Below are positions 1 to 7,645 of a DNA stretch of 32,586 nucleotides, piece by piece. Source of the DNA: Streptomyces wedmorensis (GTDB lineage: Bacteria > Actinomycetota > Actinomycetes > Streptomycetales > Streptomycetaceae); contig NZ_JNWK01000074.1 of NCBI RefSeq assembly GCF_000716445.1, positions 1 through 32,586 of the forward strand, given 5' to 3'. Position 1 is the first letter of the stretch, and every line of letters starts with the position of its first letter. A program made the translations under genes and the position numbers. The notes under the pieces were generated by a model, which was not told where the DNA came from, ran no database searches, and saw nothing but the letters and a program-made list of their open reading frames with translations.

Positions 1-1
1 T

Positions 2-88
2 CGCCGCACGGCCGAAACGCCCCAGTGGCTCCGCTACGAGGGCGCCCCGGCCGCACGCCGATCGCACGCACCGAACGACCCGGCCTGA
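2..88 (+). CDS. Possible 3' end of a gene cut by the window edge
   Basis: Frame 2 is open from the window edge to a TGA at 86-88 and reads as about 28 residues rich in Arg, Ala and Pro (for example ETPQWLRYEG). The composition looks more like protein than the other frames, but the piece is too short to identify. From 89 to 265 I see no gene. That stretch holds only the upstream region of the DUF1876 gene, with a TA-rich patch at 201-211 that could be part of its promoter. Confidence 0.3.
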   Translation, partial: RRTAETPQWLRYEGAPAARRSHAPNDPA

Positions 89-265
89 TCCGACGCGAAT
101 TGTCAGACAGGCCCTAGTAGCGGCACGGCCGCGTGGGCGTCCGTACGGGAGGAACCCGGCCCCGTCCGTCCCCGTGCGTTCCGGCACCCGCCGATGGATC
201 CTTAGAGGTATCGGAAGGGGCCGTGCCTCGGTTCCGCGCGGCCCGACGGTGCGAGGAGGCAGACC

Positions 266-565
266 ATGAGCCGCACTCTGGAGTGGACGGTCGGCGTGGA
301 AGTGGTGGAGGACAACGGCAGGACCAAGGCCGAGGCCCGGCTCAGCACCGGCACCACGACCCTCACGGGCCACGGCTCCGCCCGGTGCAACCCGGCGGAC
401 GTGGACGTACCGGCGATCGGCGACGAGCTCGCCGCGAGCCGCGCGATGAAGGACCTGGCGGGCAAGCTCATGCGGGAGGCCAACCGGGACATGGAGGCCG
501 TCGGCGCCGGGACCGTACCCCAGCGCACCGGCCCCGGCTACGGCTGGCCGGAGGCCGTCTCCTGA
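266..565 (+). CDS. DUF1876 domain protein (Rv2632c-like)
   Basis: A 99-residue cytoplasmic protein. The order is an N-terminal strand (LEWTVGVEV), an acidic Asp/Asn-Gly turn, K/R-AEARL, a STGTTTLTGHGSARCNP segment, DVPAIGDELAASRAM and a helix (LAGKLMREANRDME). This is the DUF1876 pattern known from mycobacterial Rv2632c. The molecular function of the family is unknown; in mycobacteria related small proteins are linked to hypoxia or dormancy. The ATG at 266 is preceded by GAGGAGG at 253-259, which fixes the start. The gene is convergent with the CBS-BON gene and ends just before a strong hairpin. A stress-related role is inferred from family and neighbour only. Confidence 0.8.
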   Translation: MSRTLEWTVGVEVVEDNGRTKAEARLSTGTTTLTGHGSARCNPADVDVPAIGDELAASRAMKDLAGKLMREANRDMEAVGAGTVPQRTGPGYGWPEAVS

Positions 566-575
566 CGGACTCGGC

Positions 576-609
576 CCGCGCCGACCGGCCCGCGGCCCGG
601 TCGGCGCGG
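576..609. terminator. Strong hairpin between convergent genes
   Basis: Positions 576-588 and 597-609 form a perfect 13-bp inverted repeat (right arm CCGGTCGGCGCG plus one base) with an 8-nt loop. It starts 11 bp after the DUF1876 stop and lies downstream of the convergent CBS gene. There is no T-run, as is usual for high-GC actinobacterial terminators. Confidence 0.65.
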
Positions 610-667
610 ACCTGCCGCACTATCCCGCGGCCCGGTCGGCGCGGACCTGCCGCACTATCCCGCGGCC
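589..667. repeat. 35-bp tandem repeat, about 2.3 copies
   Basis: Copies lie at 589-623 and 624-658, with a further 9 bp matching at 659-667. The two full copies appear identical. The unit contains the right arm of the terminator hairpin, and each copy can itself fold into an imperfect hairpin (GGTC/GACC inside GCGGC/GCCGC). The last part runs into the stop codon and final codons of the CBS-BON gene, which ends at 655. Confidence 0.9.
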
Positions 668-1269
668 GCCCCGCCACCGTCCTCGTCTTCGTAGCCCAGG
701 CGGTCCACGACCTCCACGACGCCGTCCACGGTCTCGCACAGGCGCACCAGGACCGGGCCGAGCCCGCGCCGCTCCAGTGTGCCGCTGAGGGTCACGCGAC
801 CCTCGTCGACGTCGATGTGCACGGCGGAGGGGGAGAGGCGGAGGATGCGGACGAGGACGTCCTCGCGGATCTCCTCCTGGATCGAGCGGTCGCGGCGCAG
901 GAAGAGCTGGAGGAGGTCGCTGCGGCTCAGCACCCCGATCAGGCGGCCTTCCGCGTCCACGACGGGCAGTCGCTTGACCCGGTGCCGCTCCATCAGGCGG
1001 GCGGCCTCGACGGCCGTCCAGGAGGGGCGGGCGGTGACGACGGGGCTCGACATCATGGCTTCCGCGGTGCTGGGCCCCTCCTTGGCGGTGTGCCGCCGCA
1101 GGAGGTCCGCCTCCGAGACGACGCCCACCGGCCGGTTCTCGTCGTCGACGACCGGGACCGCGGTGATGCCGTACTCGTCGAGGAGCCGCGCGATCTCCTT
1201 GAACGAGGTCCCGCGCTGTACCGCGACCGCGGTCGGCGTCATCAGGTCCGCGACACTGCGGTGCCTCAT
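655..1269 (-). CDS. CBS-CBS-BON domain protein
   Basis: A 204-residue soluble protein. Two CBS repeats fill roughly residues 8-125 (VADLMTPTAVAVQRGTSFK, then MSSPVVTARPSWTAVEAARL), each with the usual VVDxxxRPVGVVSxxDLL-type strand-helix ending. A BON domain follows at about 135-197 (IREDVLVRILRL, VTLSGTLERR, VDGVVEVVDRL). CBS pairs sense adenine nucleotides and BON is a putative lipid or surface binding fold; the combination is common in actinobacterial stress and dormancy proteins. I chose the ATG at 1269 because CBS proteins normally begin just before the DLMTP motif; the reading frame stays open upstream to 1332. The last codons fall in the 35-bp repeat and end in a short acidic, Gly/Ala-rich tail. 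Confidence 0.88.
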   Translation of the reverse strand: MRHRSVADLMTPTAVAVQRGTSFKEIARLLDEYGITAVPVVDDENRPVGVVSEADLLRRHTAKEGPSTAEAMMSSPVVTARPSWTAVEAARLMERHRVKRLPVVDAEGRLIGVLSRSDLLQLFLRRDRSIQEEIREDVLVRILRLSPSAVHIDVDEGRVTLSGTLERRGLGPVLVRLCETVDGVVEVVDRLGYEDEDGGGAAAG

Positions 1270-1410
1270 CGTCCGTTCCGTCCCTTCTGCGTTCCGGATC
1301 CCATGGTCCCGCACCCTGGTGAGGGCGCGCACGAGGGGGCGGGGGAACGCCGGGAAACGGGGGCGGAAAGGGGGGCGTGACAGGGGCTTGTGGGCATGAC
1401 GCGTCCGTGG

Positions 1411-1423
1411 TTACCTCCGGTAA
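1411..1423. promoter_or_regulatory. Small palindrome upstream of the propeller/GH5 operon
   Basis: TTACCTCCGGTAA is a 5-bp inverted repeat with a 3-nt centre, 33 bp before the start at 1456. It lies in the divergent gap between the CBS-BON gene and the propeller gene. It could be an operator; no regulator is assigned. Confidence 0.3.
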
Positions 1424-1455
1424 GTCATCGTCGCGCCACGGAAGAAGGACCCCCC

Positions 1456-2742
1456 ATGCCCTCTCCCCGTACGTCCGGGACCCGCCGCCTGCTCGGGGCT
1501 CTCGCCGCCTCCCTCGCCCTCGTGACCGCGTCCGCCGGCGCCGGTTCCGCATCCGCTCCGGAGCCGGTGTCCGCCGCGGGCCCGACCGCCTCCGCCGGGC
1601 TGCGCGAGGTGATGTTCGTCGGCAACAACTGGGACGGCACCGCCGATGTCATCGCCTCCCGCGGCGACTTCCACCGCATCGGCCGCCTGAACGTCATCCC
1701 CGACAAGGAACAGCGGCTGCGCGAGATCCGCCTCAACCCGATCCGGCTCGCCTACTTCCTCGGCGTCCGCAGCGGGCCGGGCGAGGGACACGACCAGTTC
1801 GTCGACGACATGTACGCCACCCCCGACGGCTCCTCCATGGTCGTCTCCCGGCCCAGCTTCGCCGACGTCGTCTCGCTCGACCTGCGGACCGGACGCATCA
1901 ACTGGCGCTTCCCGGTCGCCGGTTACCGCTCCGACCACATGGCCGTCTCGCCCGACGGCAGCACGGTCGCGGTCTCCGCCTCGACGGCGAACACGGTGCA
2001 CGTCCTCGACATCGCCACCGGCCGCGAACTGGGCTCGTTCAAGACGGGCGACAAGCCGCACGAGAACGTCTTCACCTCCGACGGCCTGCTCTGGAACATG
2101 TCCATCGGCGAGGTCACGACCGCCCTCGACGCCCCCTGGCTCGACTGGTCCAAGGGCGACCGGAAGATCACCGTCGTCGACGCCCGCACCTTCCGGACCG
2201 TCCGCGTCATCGACATGCGCGACCGCCTCGACGCCTTCGGGCGCGGAGACCTCTCCGACGCCGTCCGCCCGCTCGTCTTCACGCCGGACGAGAAGAAGGT
2301 CTACTTCCAGGTCTCCTTCCTCAACGGCTTCCTGGAGTACGACGTCGACTCCGACCGCGTCACCCGCCTCAAGAACCTCCCCGGAAACCCGGCGACCGAC
2401 CCCGACCGCACCACCTGGGTCAACGACTCCCGTCACCACGGCCTGTCGATCAGCCCCGACGGCGCCAAGCTGTGCGTCGCGGGGACGATGGACGACTACG
2501 TCACCGTCGTCGACCGGGAGACCCTCACGGAGGGCCCGCTCGTCCCGGCCTCCAAGCCCTACTGGGCGACCGTGAGCGGCGACGGCCGCTCCTGCGTCAT
2601 CTCCGAGAGCGGCACCGACCGGGTCACCGCCGTCGACTTCGCCACCGGGCGGCGAGTGGCCTCCGTGGACGTCGGAGACCACCCCCAGCGCGTCCGGCTC
2701 GCCCGCGTCCCCGCCGACTGGACCGGCCCCGCTGCCGGCTGA
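1456..2742 (+). CDS. Secreted YncE-like beta-propeller protein
   Basis: A 428-residue protein with a signal peptide (SPRTSGTRR, then LLGALAASLALVTASAGAGSASA). The mature part has propeller blades typical of the YncE/YVTN or 40-residue repeat family: FVDDMYATPDGSSMVVSRP, HMAVSPDGSTVAVSAST, VLDIATGRELGSF, GLSISPDGAKLCVAGTMDD, WATVSGDGRSCVISES and TAVDFATGRRVASV. Such proteins are extracytoplasmic scaffolds or binding proteins; no catalytic site is visible. The ATG at 1456 has GAAGAAGGA just upstream and starts the signal peptide; the upstream in-frame ATG at 1390 would place 22 extra residues before it. The GH5 gene follows after 39 bp, so the two are probably co-transcribed and the propeller may act with that extracellular enzyme. 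The substrate is unknown. Confidence 0.82.
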   Translation: MPSPRTSGTRRLLGALAASLALVTASAGAGSASAPEPVSAAGPTASAGLREVMFVGNNWDGTADVIASRGDFHRIGRLNVIPDKEQRLREIRLNPIRLAYFLGVRSGPGEGHDQFVDDMYATPDGSSMVVSRPSFADVVSLDLRTGRINWRFPVAGYRSDHMAVSPDGSTVAVSASTANTVHVLDIATGRELGSFKTGDKPHENVFTSDGLLWNMSIGEVTTALDAPWLDWSKGDRKITVVDARTFRTVRVIDMRDRLDAFGRGDLSDAVRPLVFTPDEKKVYFQVSFLNGFLEYDVDSDRVTRLKNLPGNPATDPDRTTWVNDSRHHGLSISPDGAKLCVAGTMDDYVTVVDRETLTEGPLVPASKPYWATVSGDGRSCVISESGTDRVTAVDFATGRRVASVDVGDHPQRVRLARVPADWTGPAAG

Positions 2743-2781
2743 CATCCGTCGACCCTTCCCCGACACCCTGCGAAGGACATC

Positions 2782-4689
2782 GTGAAGAGAGCACTCCCGG
2801 GGGCCGCGCTCGCCGCGGCCCTCCTGGCCGCCGGCACCACGGCGGCCCCCGCGGCCCCCGTTCCCGGGCCCACCGCCGCCGCCCCCGCTTCCGCGGCGGC
2901 CACCGCCCTCGCCGACAGCTGGCAGCCGCCGCTCAGCACCCGCGGACGCCACGTCGTGGACGCCGACGGCGACCGCTTCAAGCTCAAGTCGGCCAACTGG
3001 CACGGCGCACAGGGCTCGTGGACCGGATCGGGCGACCGGGCCGACCCCGCGAACCACAACGCCGGCGAGAAGTCGGACCAGATGCCCCTCGGCCTGGACC
3101 GCGTGCCGGTCGCGAGGATCCTCGCCGACTTCCACGCCCTCGGCATCAACAGCATCCGGCTGCCGTTCTCCAACGAGATGCTCCACGACCAGCGGCCCGT
3201 CCCCGACGCGGCCGTCGCCGCCAACCCGCAACTGCGCGGCAAGACCCCGCTCCAGGTGTTCGACGCGGTGATCGCCGCCACGACCGCCGACGGCTTCGCC
3301 GTCGTCCTGAACAACCACACCAACACCTCCCGCTGGTGCTGCGGCCTGGACGGCAACGAACGCTGGAACACCAGCCAGACGACCGCCCAGTGGGAGAACG
3401 ACTGGCTGTTCGTGGCCAAGCGCTACAAGGAGAACAAGCGGGTCGCCGGCGCCGACCTCTACAACGAGGTGCGGCGCACCGTCACCGACGACGCCAACTG
3501 GGGCTGGGGCGACGACCACGACTGGTGGACGGCCACCCAGCGCCTCGGCGACCGGCTCCTCACCGAGGCGAACCCGGACCTCCTCGTCATCGTCGAGGGC
3601 ATCAACTGGCAGGGGATCCCGACCGACCTCACCCCGCACGGGCGGCCCACCCTGGAACCCGCCCGCACCCTCTCGCACACGCTCGTCGCCTCGGACAAAC
3701 TCGTCTACTCGGCCCACTTCTACGGCTACACGGGCCCGAACCACACCGGCGCGACCGGCACCGGCGAGACCCACGACTGGCGGTACCAGGAACTCTCCCG
3801 CGACGAACTGTTCGCGACCCTCTCCCGCCAGGCCTTCTTCGTCGCCGCCGACACAGGCCGGCACTACACGGCACCCCTGTGGATCAGCGAGTTCGGCATC
3901 GGCGCCGACGAGACCGACCCGAAGGCGCGCGCCTGGTTCGGGAACCTCGTCGACCACCTCGTCGCGAACGACACCGACTTCGCGTACTGGCCGCTCGTCG
4001 GCTTCACCGGCCACGGCCGCTGGAAGCTCCTCGACTACGACACCGAGGGCCGCCGCTCCGGCATCCTCGACGGCTCCGACTGGCGCGCCGCCGACTGGAA
4101 CCGGCTCGTCACCGCCCCCGGCCGTACCGGACCCGTCCCGGTCACCCACACCTGGCGCATGCTCAACCTCGACCACGCGGACGCGGTGCAGTCCCTCCGC
4201 GCCCGGGCGCGCGGCGACTGGGACTCCGGCGCCCGCAAGGGCGTATGCCCCGACGGGCTGCGGCTCGTCGGCCTCGCCCACCGCGACGGCCGCGGTCTCT
4301 GCACGGACACCGGAGCCGCTCGACTCGCCGATCCGGCGGGCGGGTTCACCGTCGTGACCGACGAACGGTACGTCAGGGAAGGCGACTGGGCCGGCGGCTA
4401 CAGCAAACTCCAGTGCCCGCGCGACCGGTTCGTCGTCGGCTACAGCGTCCGCGGCCAGGCCGTCTCCGCGGTCCTGTGCGCCGCCGCCGGCCGGGCCCTT
4501 CCGGTGACGGGCCGCACGCTCTGGTTCGACCGGGGCGACAACCGCCCGGCCGGCGGCCCCGGCGGCGAGTTCGCCCAGGGCGACTACAAGGGCCAGTGCG
4601 CCGACGGCGAGTACGTGGCCGGCATCGCCTTCACCGGAGCCTGGGCCAAGGGCAAGACGCCCGACGCCCTGCTCTGCCGGACCCTGTAG
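2782..4689 (+). CDS. Secreted GH5 glycoside hydrolase with C-terminal Cys-repeat domain
   Basis: A 635-residue secreted enzyme. A signal peptide (MKRALPGAALAAALLAAG) and an Ala/Pro-rich stretch lead to a GH5 (cellulase-type) TIM barrel at about residues 50-450. The expected acid/base is E229 in DLYNEV and the nucleophile E370 in WISEFG; FHALGINSIRLPFSNEM and the HTNTSRWCCG region fit subsite strands. The family cleaves beta-glycosidic bonds with retention; the polymer cannot be named from sequence. Residues 478-635 hold three diverged repeats of the form GDW..G..KG.CP.G..VVG....ALLC, each with a Cys pair, possibly a small disulphide-rich beta fold for binding. The GTG start at 2782 has GAAGGA at 2772-2777. 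It is the second gene after the propeller and ends at a strong terminator. Confidence 0.88.
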   Translation: MKRALPGAALAAALLAAGTTAAPAAPVPGPTAAAPASAAATALADSWQPPLSTRGRHVVDADGDRFKLKSANWHGAQGSWTGSGDRADPANHNAGEKSDQMPLGLDRVPVARILADFHALGINSIRLPFSNEMLHDQRPVPDAAVAANPQLRGKTPLQVFDAVIAATTADGFAVVLNNHTNTSRWCCGLDGNERWNTSQTTAQWENDWLFVAKRYKENKRVAGADLYNEVRRTVTDDANWGWGDDHDWWTATQRLGDRLLTEANPDLLVIVEGINWQGIPTDLTPHGRPTLEPARTLSHTLVASDKLVYSAHFYGYTGPNHTGATGTGETHDWRYQELSRDELFATLSRQAFFVAADTGRHYTAPLWISEFGIGADETDPKARAWFGNLVDHLVANDTDFAYWPLVGFTGHGRWKLLDYDTEGRRSGILDGSDWRAADWNRLVTAPGRTGPVPVTHTWRMLNLDHADAVQSLRARARGDWDSGARKGVCPDGLRLVGLAHRDGRGLCTDTGAARLADPAGGFTVVTDERYVREGDWAGGYSKLQCPRDRFVVGYSVRGQAVSAVLCAAAGRALPVTGRTLWFDRGDNRPAGGPGGEFAQGDYKGQCADGEYVAGIAFTGAWAKGKTPDALLCRTL

Positions 4690-4704
4690 CACCTCCTGGC
4701 ACGA

Positions 4705-4744
4705 CAGGAGGGGCCTGCCGGACGGATCCGGCAGGCCCCTCCTG
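4705..4744. terminator. Bidirectional terminator, 18-bp perfect stem
   Basis: Positions 4705-4722 and 4727-4744 are exact reverse complements around a 4-nt CGGA loop. The hairpin lies between the end of the GH5 gene (+) and the end of the dipeptidase gene (-) and serves both. Confidence 0.9.
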
Positions 4745-4762
4745 CTGGGGGCGTCCGGTCGG

Positions 4763-6835
4763 TCAGGACCGGTTCACCGACACCTCGATCAGCGAGTATC
4801 CCCAGCCCGTCGCCCGGCGCACGCCGTGGATCCGGACGTAGCGGGCCGACTGCGAGGCGAACTCGGCGGTGTCGTAACCGCCGTCGCCCGCCTGCGTGGA
4901 CCACGCGGTCCGCCAGGTGCTGCCGTCGTCCGACAGCTCGATCCGGTACTCACGGGCGTACGCCGCCTCCCAGTCGATGGTGACCTTGCCGACCCGGTGC
5001 ACCGCGCCGAGGTCCACCTGCCACCACTGGTCGTCCGACCACTCGCTGGCCCAGCGCGTTCCCGTGTCACCGTCGACGGCACGACCCGGCGCGAAGCTGA
5101 CGAAGGGGTTCCACCACTCCGCCGTGCTCGCGGCCGTCGGCCGCCCGGCCGCGAGGTTCACCGCGAACTCGTGGCCCTCGGTGCGCTTCCACGTCGTCAG
5201 GTACGACTCCGCTCCCCGCGACAGCTCGTCCACCACGGCCGGGCCGCCGGCGCTGAGGCGGATCTGCTCGACCCAGTCCGGCACGAGACCGTTGTGCGCC
5301 GCGCCGTCCGTGTTGAGGTCCCAGGTCCGCTCGCCCGTGACCTGACGGTCGAGCACCGAACCGCCGTCGAAGCTGCGGAAGGGGTACTTCACGGCGTTCG
5401 GCGCGTCGTTCCCGACCGGTCCCGGCCAGCCGCCGACCCCGTTCATGTCCGTGCCGTAGCCGAACCCGACCCCGTACTTCTTCCGCAGCTCCGCCTTCTG
5501 CGCGGCCTCGCCGACGAAGCCCTCGGCGCCGTGCATGTACGAGGCCGCGAAACCGCCGAGGCGGTAGAGCCGCTCGGTCCAGTCCAGGTCCATCCAGCTG
5601 TGGCTGGAGAGGACGCCCGGGTACTCCTCCGCCTCCAGGATGTCCAGCGCGCGCCCGGCCGCCTTGACGCTCATGTGGTCGAGCTCCAGCATCATGCCGC
5701 GCTGGATCATGCCCTTCAGGGCGTACTCGCCGAGCCGTGTCAGACCACGGGTGTTGCACTTGGCGTCGGAGGCGTACGAGGGGACGCTCACCCCGGCCGG
5801 CAGCTTCTCGGCCAGCGCGGCCGGCGCGGCGGCGAGACCGATCGGGTTGTCGTGCTGCGGACCGGCGCACTTCTCGGTGGTCCAGAAGGTGCCCGTGGAC
5901 AGGAACTGGCCGATGTTGACCGCCACACCCGTGGTGCCGCTGTCGAACCGGACGCCGCACAGCGCGTTGTCGAACTTGTGGCAGAGGAACATGCTGCGCA
6001 CGCCGAGCGAGTACAGCTCGTCGAGGCCCTTGTCGATGTCCGCCTGGCCGCACTGCGCGATGTCGAGGATCTGCTTGCAGCCGAAGGGCTCCGAGGTCTC
6101 CACGCCGAGGACGACCGCGAGCTTGCCCTGTTCGATGACCGAGCGGGCCTGCGCGGCGCTGGTGACGATCCGGAACCAGCCCTTGCCGGGCCCGCCGTAC
6201 ATGCCGTCGACGTAGTCCTGCATCTCGTACGTCTTCCGGGCCTCCAGGCGGATCGCGGTCATCTCGTCACAACTGCGGTCCCGGGGCAGCAGCGAGCAGA
6301 TCAGGCCGTTGGTCACCAGGTCGTTGACGAGCACCCGCTGGCCGCCGCGCCAGGCGCGCTCCACCCAGGCGTAGTAGTTCTGCTGGTGGCTGAGGGAGTT
6401 GTTGGCCGGCCAGTCCTTGAAGGTGGGCCAGCCGACCGGGTCGTGCTTCCCGTTGTCGCCGCCGGTGAGGTGCTCGAAGAGGGCGCCCGAGCCGTCCGGG
6501 TAGTGCTCGGGACAGTCCTTGAGGGCGTCGGCGACGCCCGCGGTCGAGAACGGCTTGCCGCAGATCATCCGGCCGCCGAAGCCCTCGTTGGACATCAGGT
6601 GGTTGTGCGCGTCGACGAAGCCGCGCACCTTGCCCTGCGCGTCCGTTCCGGTGAACGGCGCTCCCGTGACGTTGATCTGCGAGTCGGCGGCGGGCCGCGA
6701 GGCGGGGTCCCACCACGTGCCGCCGGCGTCGGCGGCGGGGACCGGAGCCGAGCCGAACAGCACCGCGGCGAGGGCGAGGAACAGCGCGAGGAGGGCGGAT
6801 CTGCCGCCGGTCCCGCGCGAAATGGGTCGAGTCAT
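4763..6835 (-). CDS. Secreted M19-type membrane dipeptidase-like hydrolase with discoidin (F5/8C) domain
   Basis: A 690-residue protein. A signal peptide (residues 1 to about 35, LLALFLALAAVLFG) precedes a metallo-hydrolase barrel of the amidohydrolase / renal-dipeptidase (M19) type. H77 and H79 in FVDAHNHLM are the first metal ligands. Later landmarks are VLGVETSEPFGC, GVRSMFLCHKFDN, MMLELDHMS, GVLSSHSW and GYGTDMNG. A coagulation factor 5/8 C-type (CBM32-like) domain occupies about 550-690 (AVDGDTGTRWASEW, QWWQVDLG, YRIELSDDG, ARYVRIHG), a usual carbohydrate or surface binder. The catalytic part is larger than plain M19 enzymes, with Cys-containing insertions, so the substrate may not be a dipeptide. 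The ATG at 6835 has GGAGG about 11 nt upstream. A TetR gene lies 116 bp upstream in the same direction. Confidence 0.8.
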   Translation of the reverse strand: MTRPISRGTGGRSALLALFLALAAVLFGSAPVPAADAGGTWWDPASRPAADSQINVTGAPFTGTDAQGKVRGFVDAHNHLMSNEGFGGRMICGKPFSTAGVADALKDCPEHYPDGSGALFEHLTGGDNGKHDPVGWPTFKDWPANNSLSHQQNYYAWVERAWRGGQRVLVNDLVTNGLICSLLPRDRSCDEMTAIRLEARKTYEMQDYVDGMYGGPGKGWFRIVTSAAQARSVIEQGKLAVVLGVETSEPFGCKQILDIAQCGQADIDKGLDELYSLGVRSMFLCHKFDNALCGVRFDSGTTGVAVNIGQFLSTGTFWTTEKCAGPQHDNPIGLAAAPAALAEKLPAGVSVPSYASDAKCNTRGLTRLGEYALKGMIQRGMMLELDHMSVKAAGRALDILEAEEYPGVLSSHSWMDLDWTERLYRLGGFAASYMHGAEGFVGEAAQKAELRKKYGVGFGYGTDMNGVGGWPGPVGNDAPNAVKYPFRSFDGGSVLDRQVTGERTWDLNTDGAAHNGLVPDWVEQIRLSAGGPAVVDELSRGAESYLTTWKRTEGHEFAVNLAAGRPTAASTAEWWNPFVSFAPGRAVDGDTGTRWASEWSDDQWWQVDLGAVHRVGKVTIDWEAAYAREYRIELSDDGSTWRTAWSTQAGDGGYDTAEFASQSARYVRIHGVRRATGWGYSLIEVSVNRS

Positions 6836-6958
6836 GATCAGCGATGCCTCCGGACGGTGGGGGTGTACCGGGCGCCCCGAGGATCGCGGTGTCGGAGGAG
6901 TGAGTCAAGAGTCCGGGTCAAATGACCTGTTGGTGGGAACGGATTTGCCTCCGATCGA

Positions 6959-7552
6959 TCAACCGCCGATCAGGGCGACGAGTTGATCCGCCGTCAGATC
7001 CAGGTGCCCGTCCGCCACCCGCGCGTCGCCCAGCACCAGGAACTGGAGCGTCAACCCGTCGATCGCCGCCGCCAGATACCGCGCGAGCACCTCCACCGGC
7101 ACCTTCGGCTCGACCCCCCGCGCCTTGCCGACCTGCTCGATCAGCGCCGCCGCCGACGCCACGTACTGGTCGTACTGCGCCCGCGCCAGGTGCTCGAACC
7201 CCGGCTCCCGCAAGGCGTACTGGGTCAGGTCGTACGTCAGCATGTGCTCGCCCGGATGCGCCGTCACGTGGTCCCAGTACGTCTGGAGCGCCCCCCGCAC
7301 GGTCTCCCGCAGCGTGCCCCCCGGCTCGACCGTCGACATCACCCGCGCCACGTAGTTGCCCGTGATGGTCTCGATCGCCGCTTCGAGCAGCGCCTGCTTC
7401 GACTCGAAGCAGTAGTGGAACACGCTCAGTGAGACACCGGCCTCGGCGCAGATCGACCGCGTCGTCGTCCGCGCCACCCCGTCCCTGGTCATCGCCCTGA
7501 TGGCGGCCTCGACCAGCTGCCTGCGTCGTTCGGCAGACGACATCCGCGCCAT
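6959..7552 (-). CDS. TetR-family transcriptional regulator
   Basis: A 197-residue TetR protein. The helix-turn-helix is at about residues 8-52 (RRRQLVEAAIRAMTRDGVARTT, TRSICAEAGVSLSVFHYCFESKQALLEAA), followed by an all-helical ligand domain with conserved LARYLAAAIDGLTLQFLV near the end, as in TetR_C/BetI-like members. The ATG at 7552 follows GAGGAGG; an upstream in-frame ATG at 7576 would add only eight residues. The gene is upstream of and co-directional with the M19-discoidin gene, so it may regulate that gene or itself. I see no clear palindrome in the 116-bp gap between them. Confidence 0.85.
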   Translation of the reverse strand: MARMSSAERRRQLVEAAIRAMTRDGVARTTTRSICAEAGVSLSVFHYCFESKQALLEAAIETITGNYVARVMSTVEPGGTLRETVRGALQTYWDHVTAHPGEHMLTYDLTQYALREPGFEHLARAQYDQYVASAAALIEQVGKARGVEPKVPVEVLARYLAAAIDGLTLQFLVLGDARVADGHLDLTADQLVALIGG

Positions 7553-7607
7553 GGTTCCTCCTCGCGTCGGGCGCAAGGGTAACCGCAGCCTCCGCGGCCT
7601 TCCCCCG

Positions 7608-7634
7608 GCCGGTCCCGTGCGTGACGGGACCGGC
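7608..7634 (-). terminator. Terminator hairpin after the lipoprotein gene
   Basis: GCCGGTCCCGT (7608-7618) and ACGGGACCGGC (7624-7634) form an 11-bp perfect stem with a 5-nt loop, 11 bp past the stop of the lipoprotein gene on the minus strand and before the TetR gene. It probably separates the two transcripts. Confidence 0.75.
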
Positions 7635-7645
7635 GGAGCGAGCCG

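Noticed and set aside
589..667. The 35-bp tandem repeat as a CRISPR-like array
   Set aside because: There are no spacers, fewer than three full copies and no cas gene. It is a direct tandem duplication of a terminator arm.
1377..4841. Very long open frames over the propeller and GH5 genes, on both strands
   Set aside because: They have Arg/Pro/Gly-rich low-complexity translations in other frames of genes with clear signal peptides, domains and ribosome sites. They arise from high-GC codon usage.
4826..6925. A 699-codon plus-strand frame over the dipeptidase gene
   Set aside because: It is a Val/Arg-rich shadow. The minus strand encodes the metal motif, signal peptide and discoidin domain.
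6836..6958. A sigma-type promoter (TTGAC boxes) before the dipeptidase gene
   Set aside because: TTGAC occurs twice on the minus strand, but no acceptable -10 lies at a normal distance from either.
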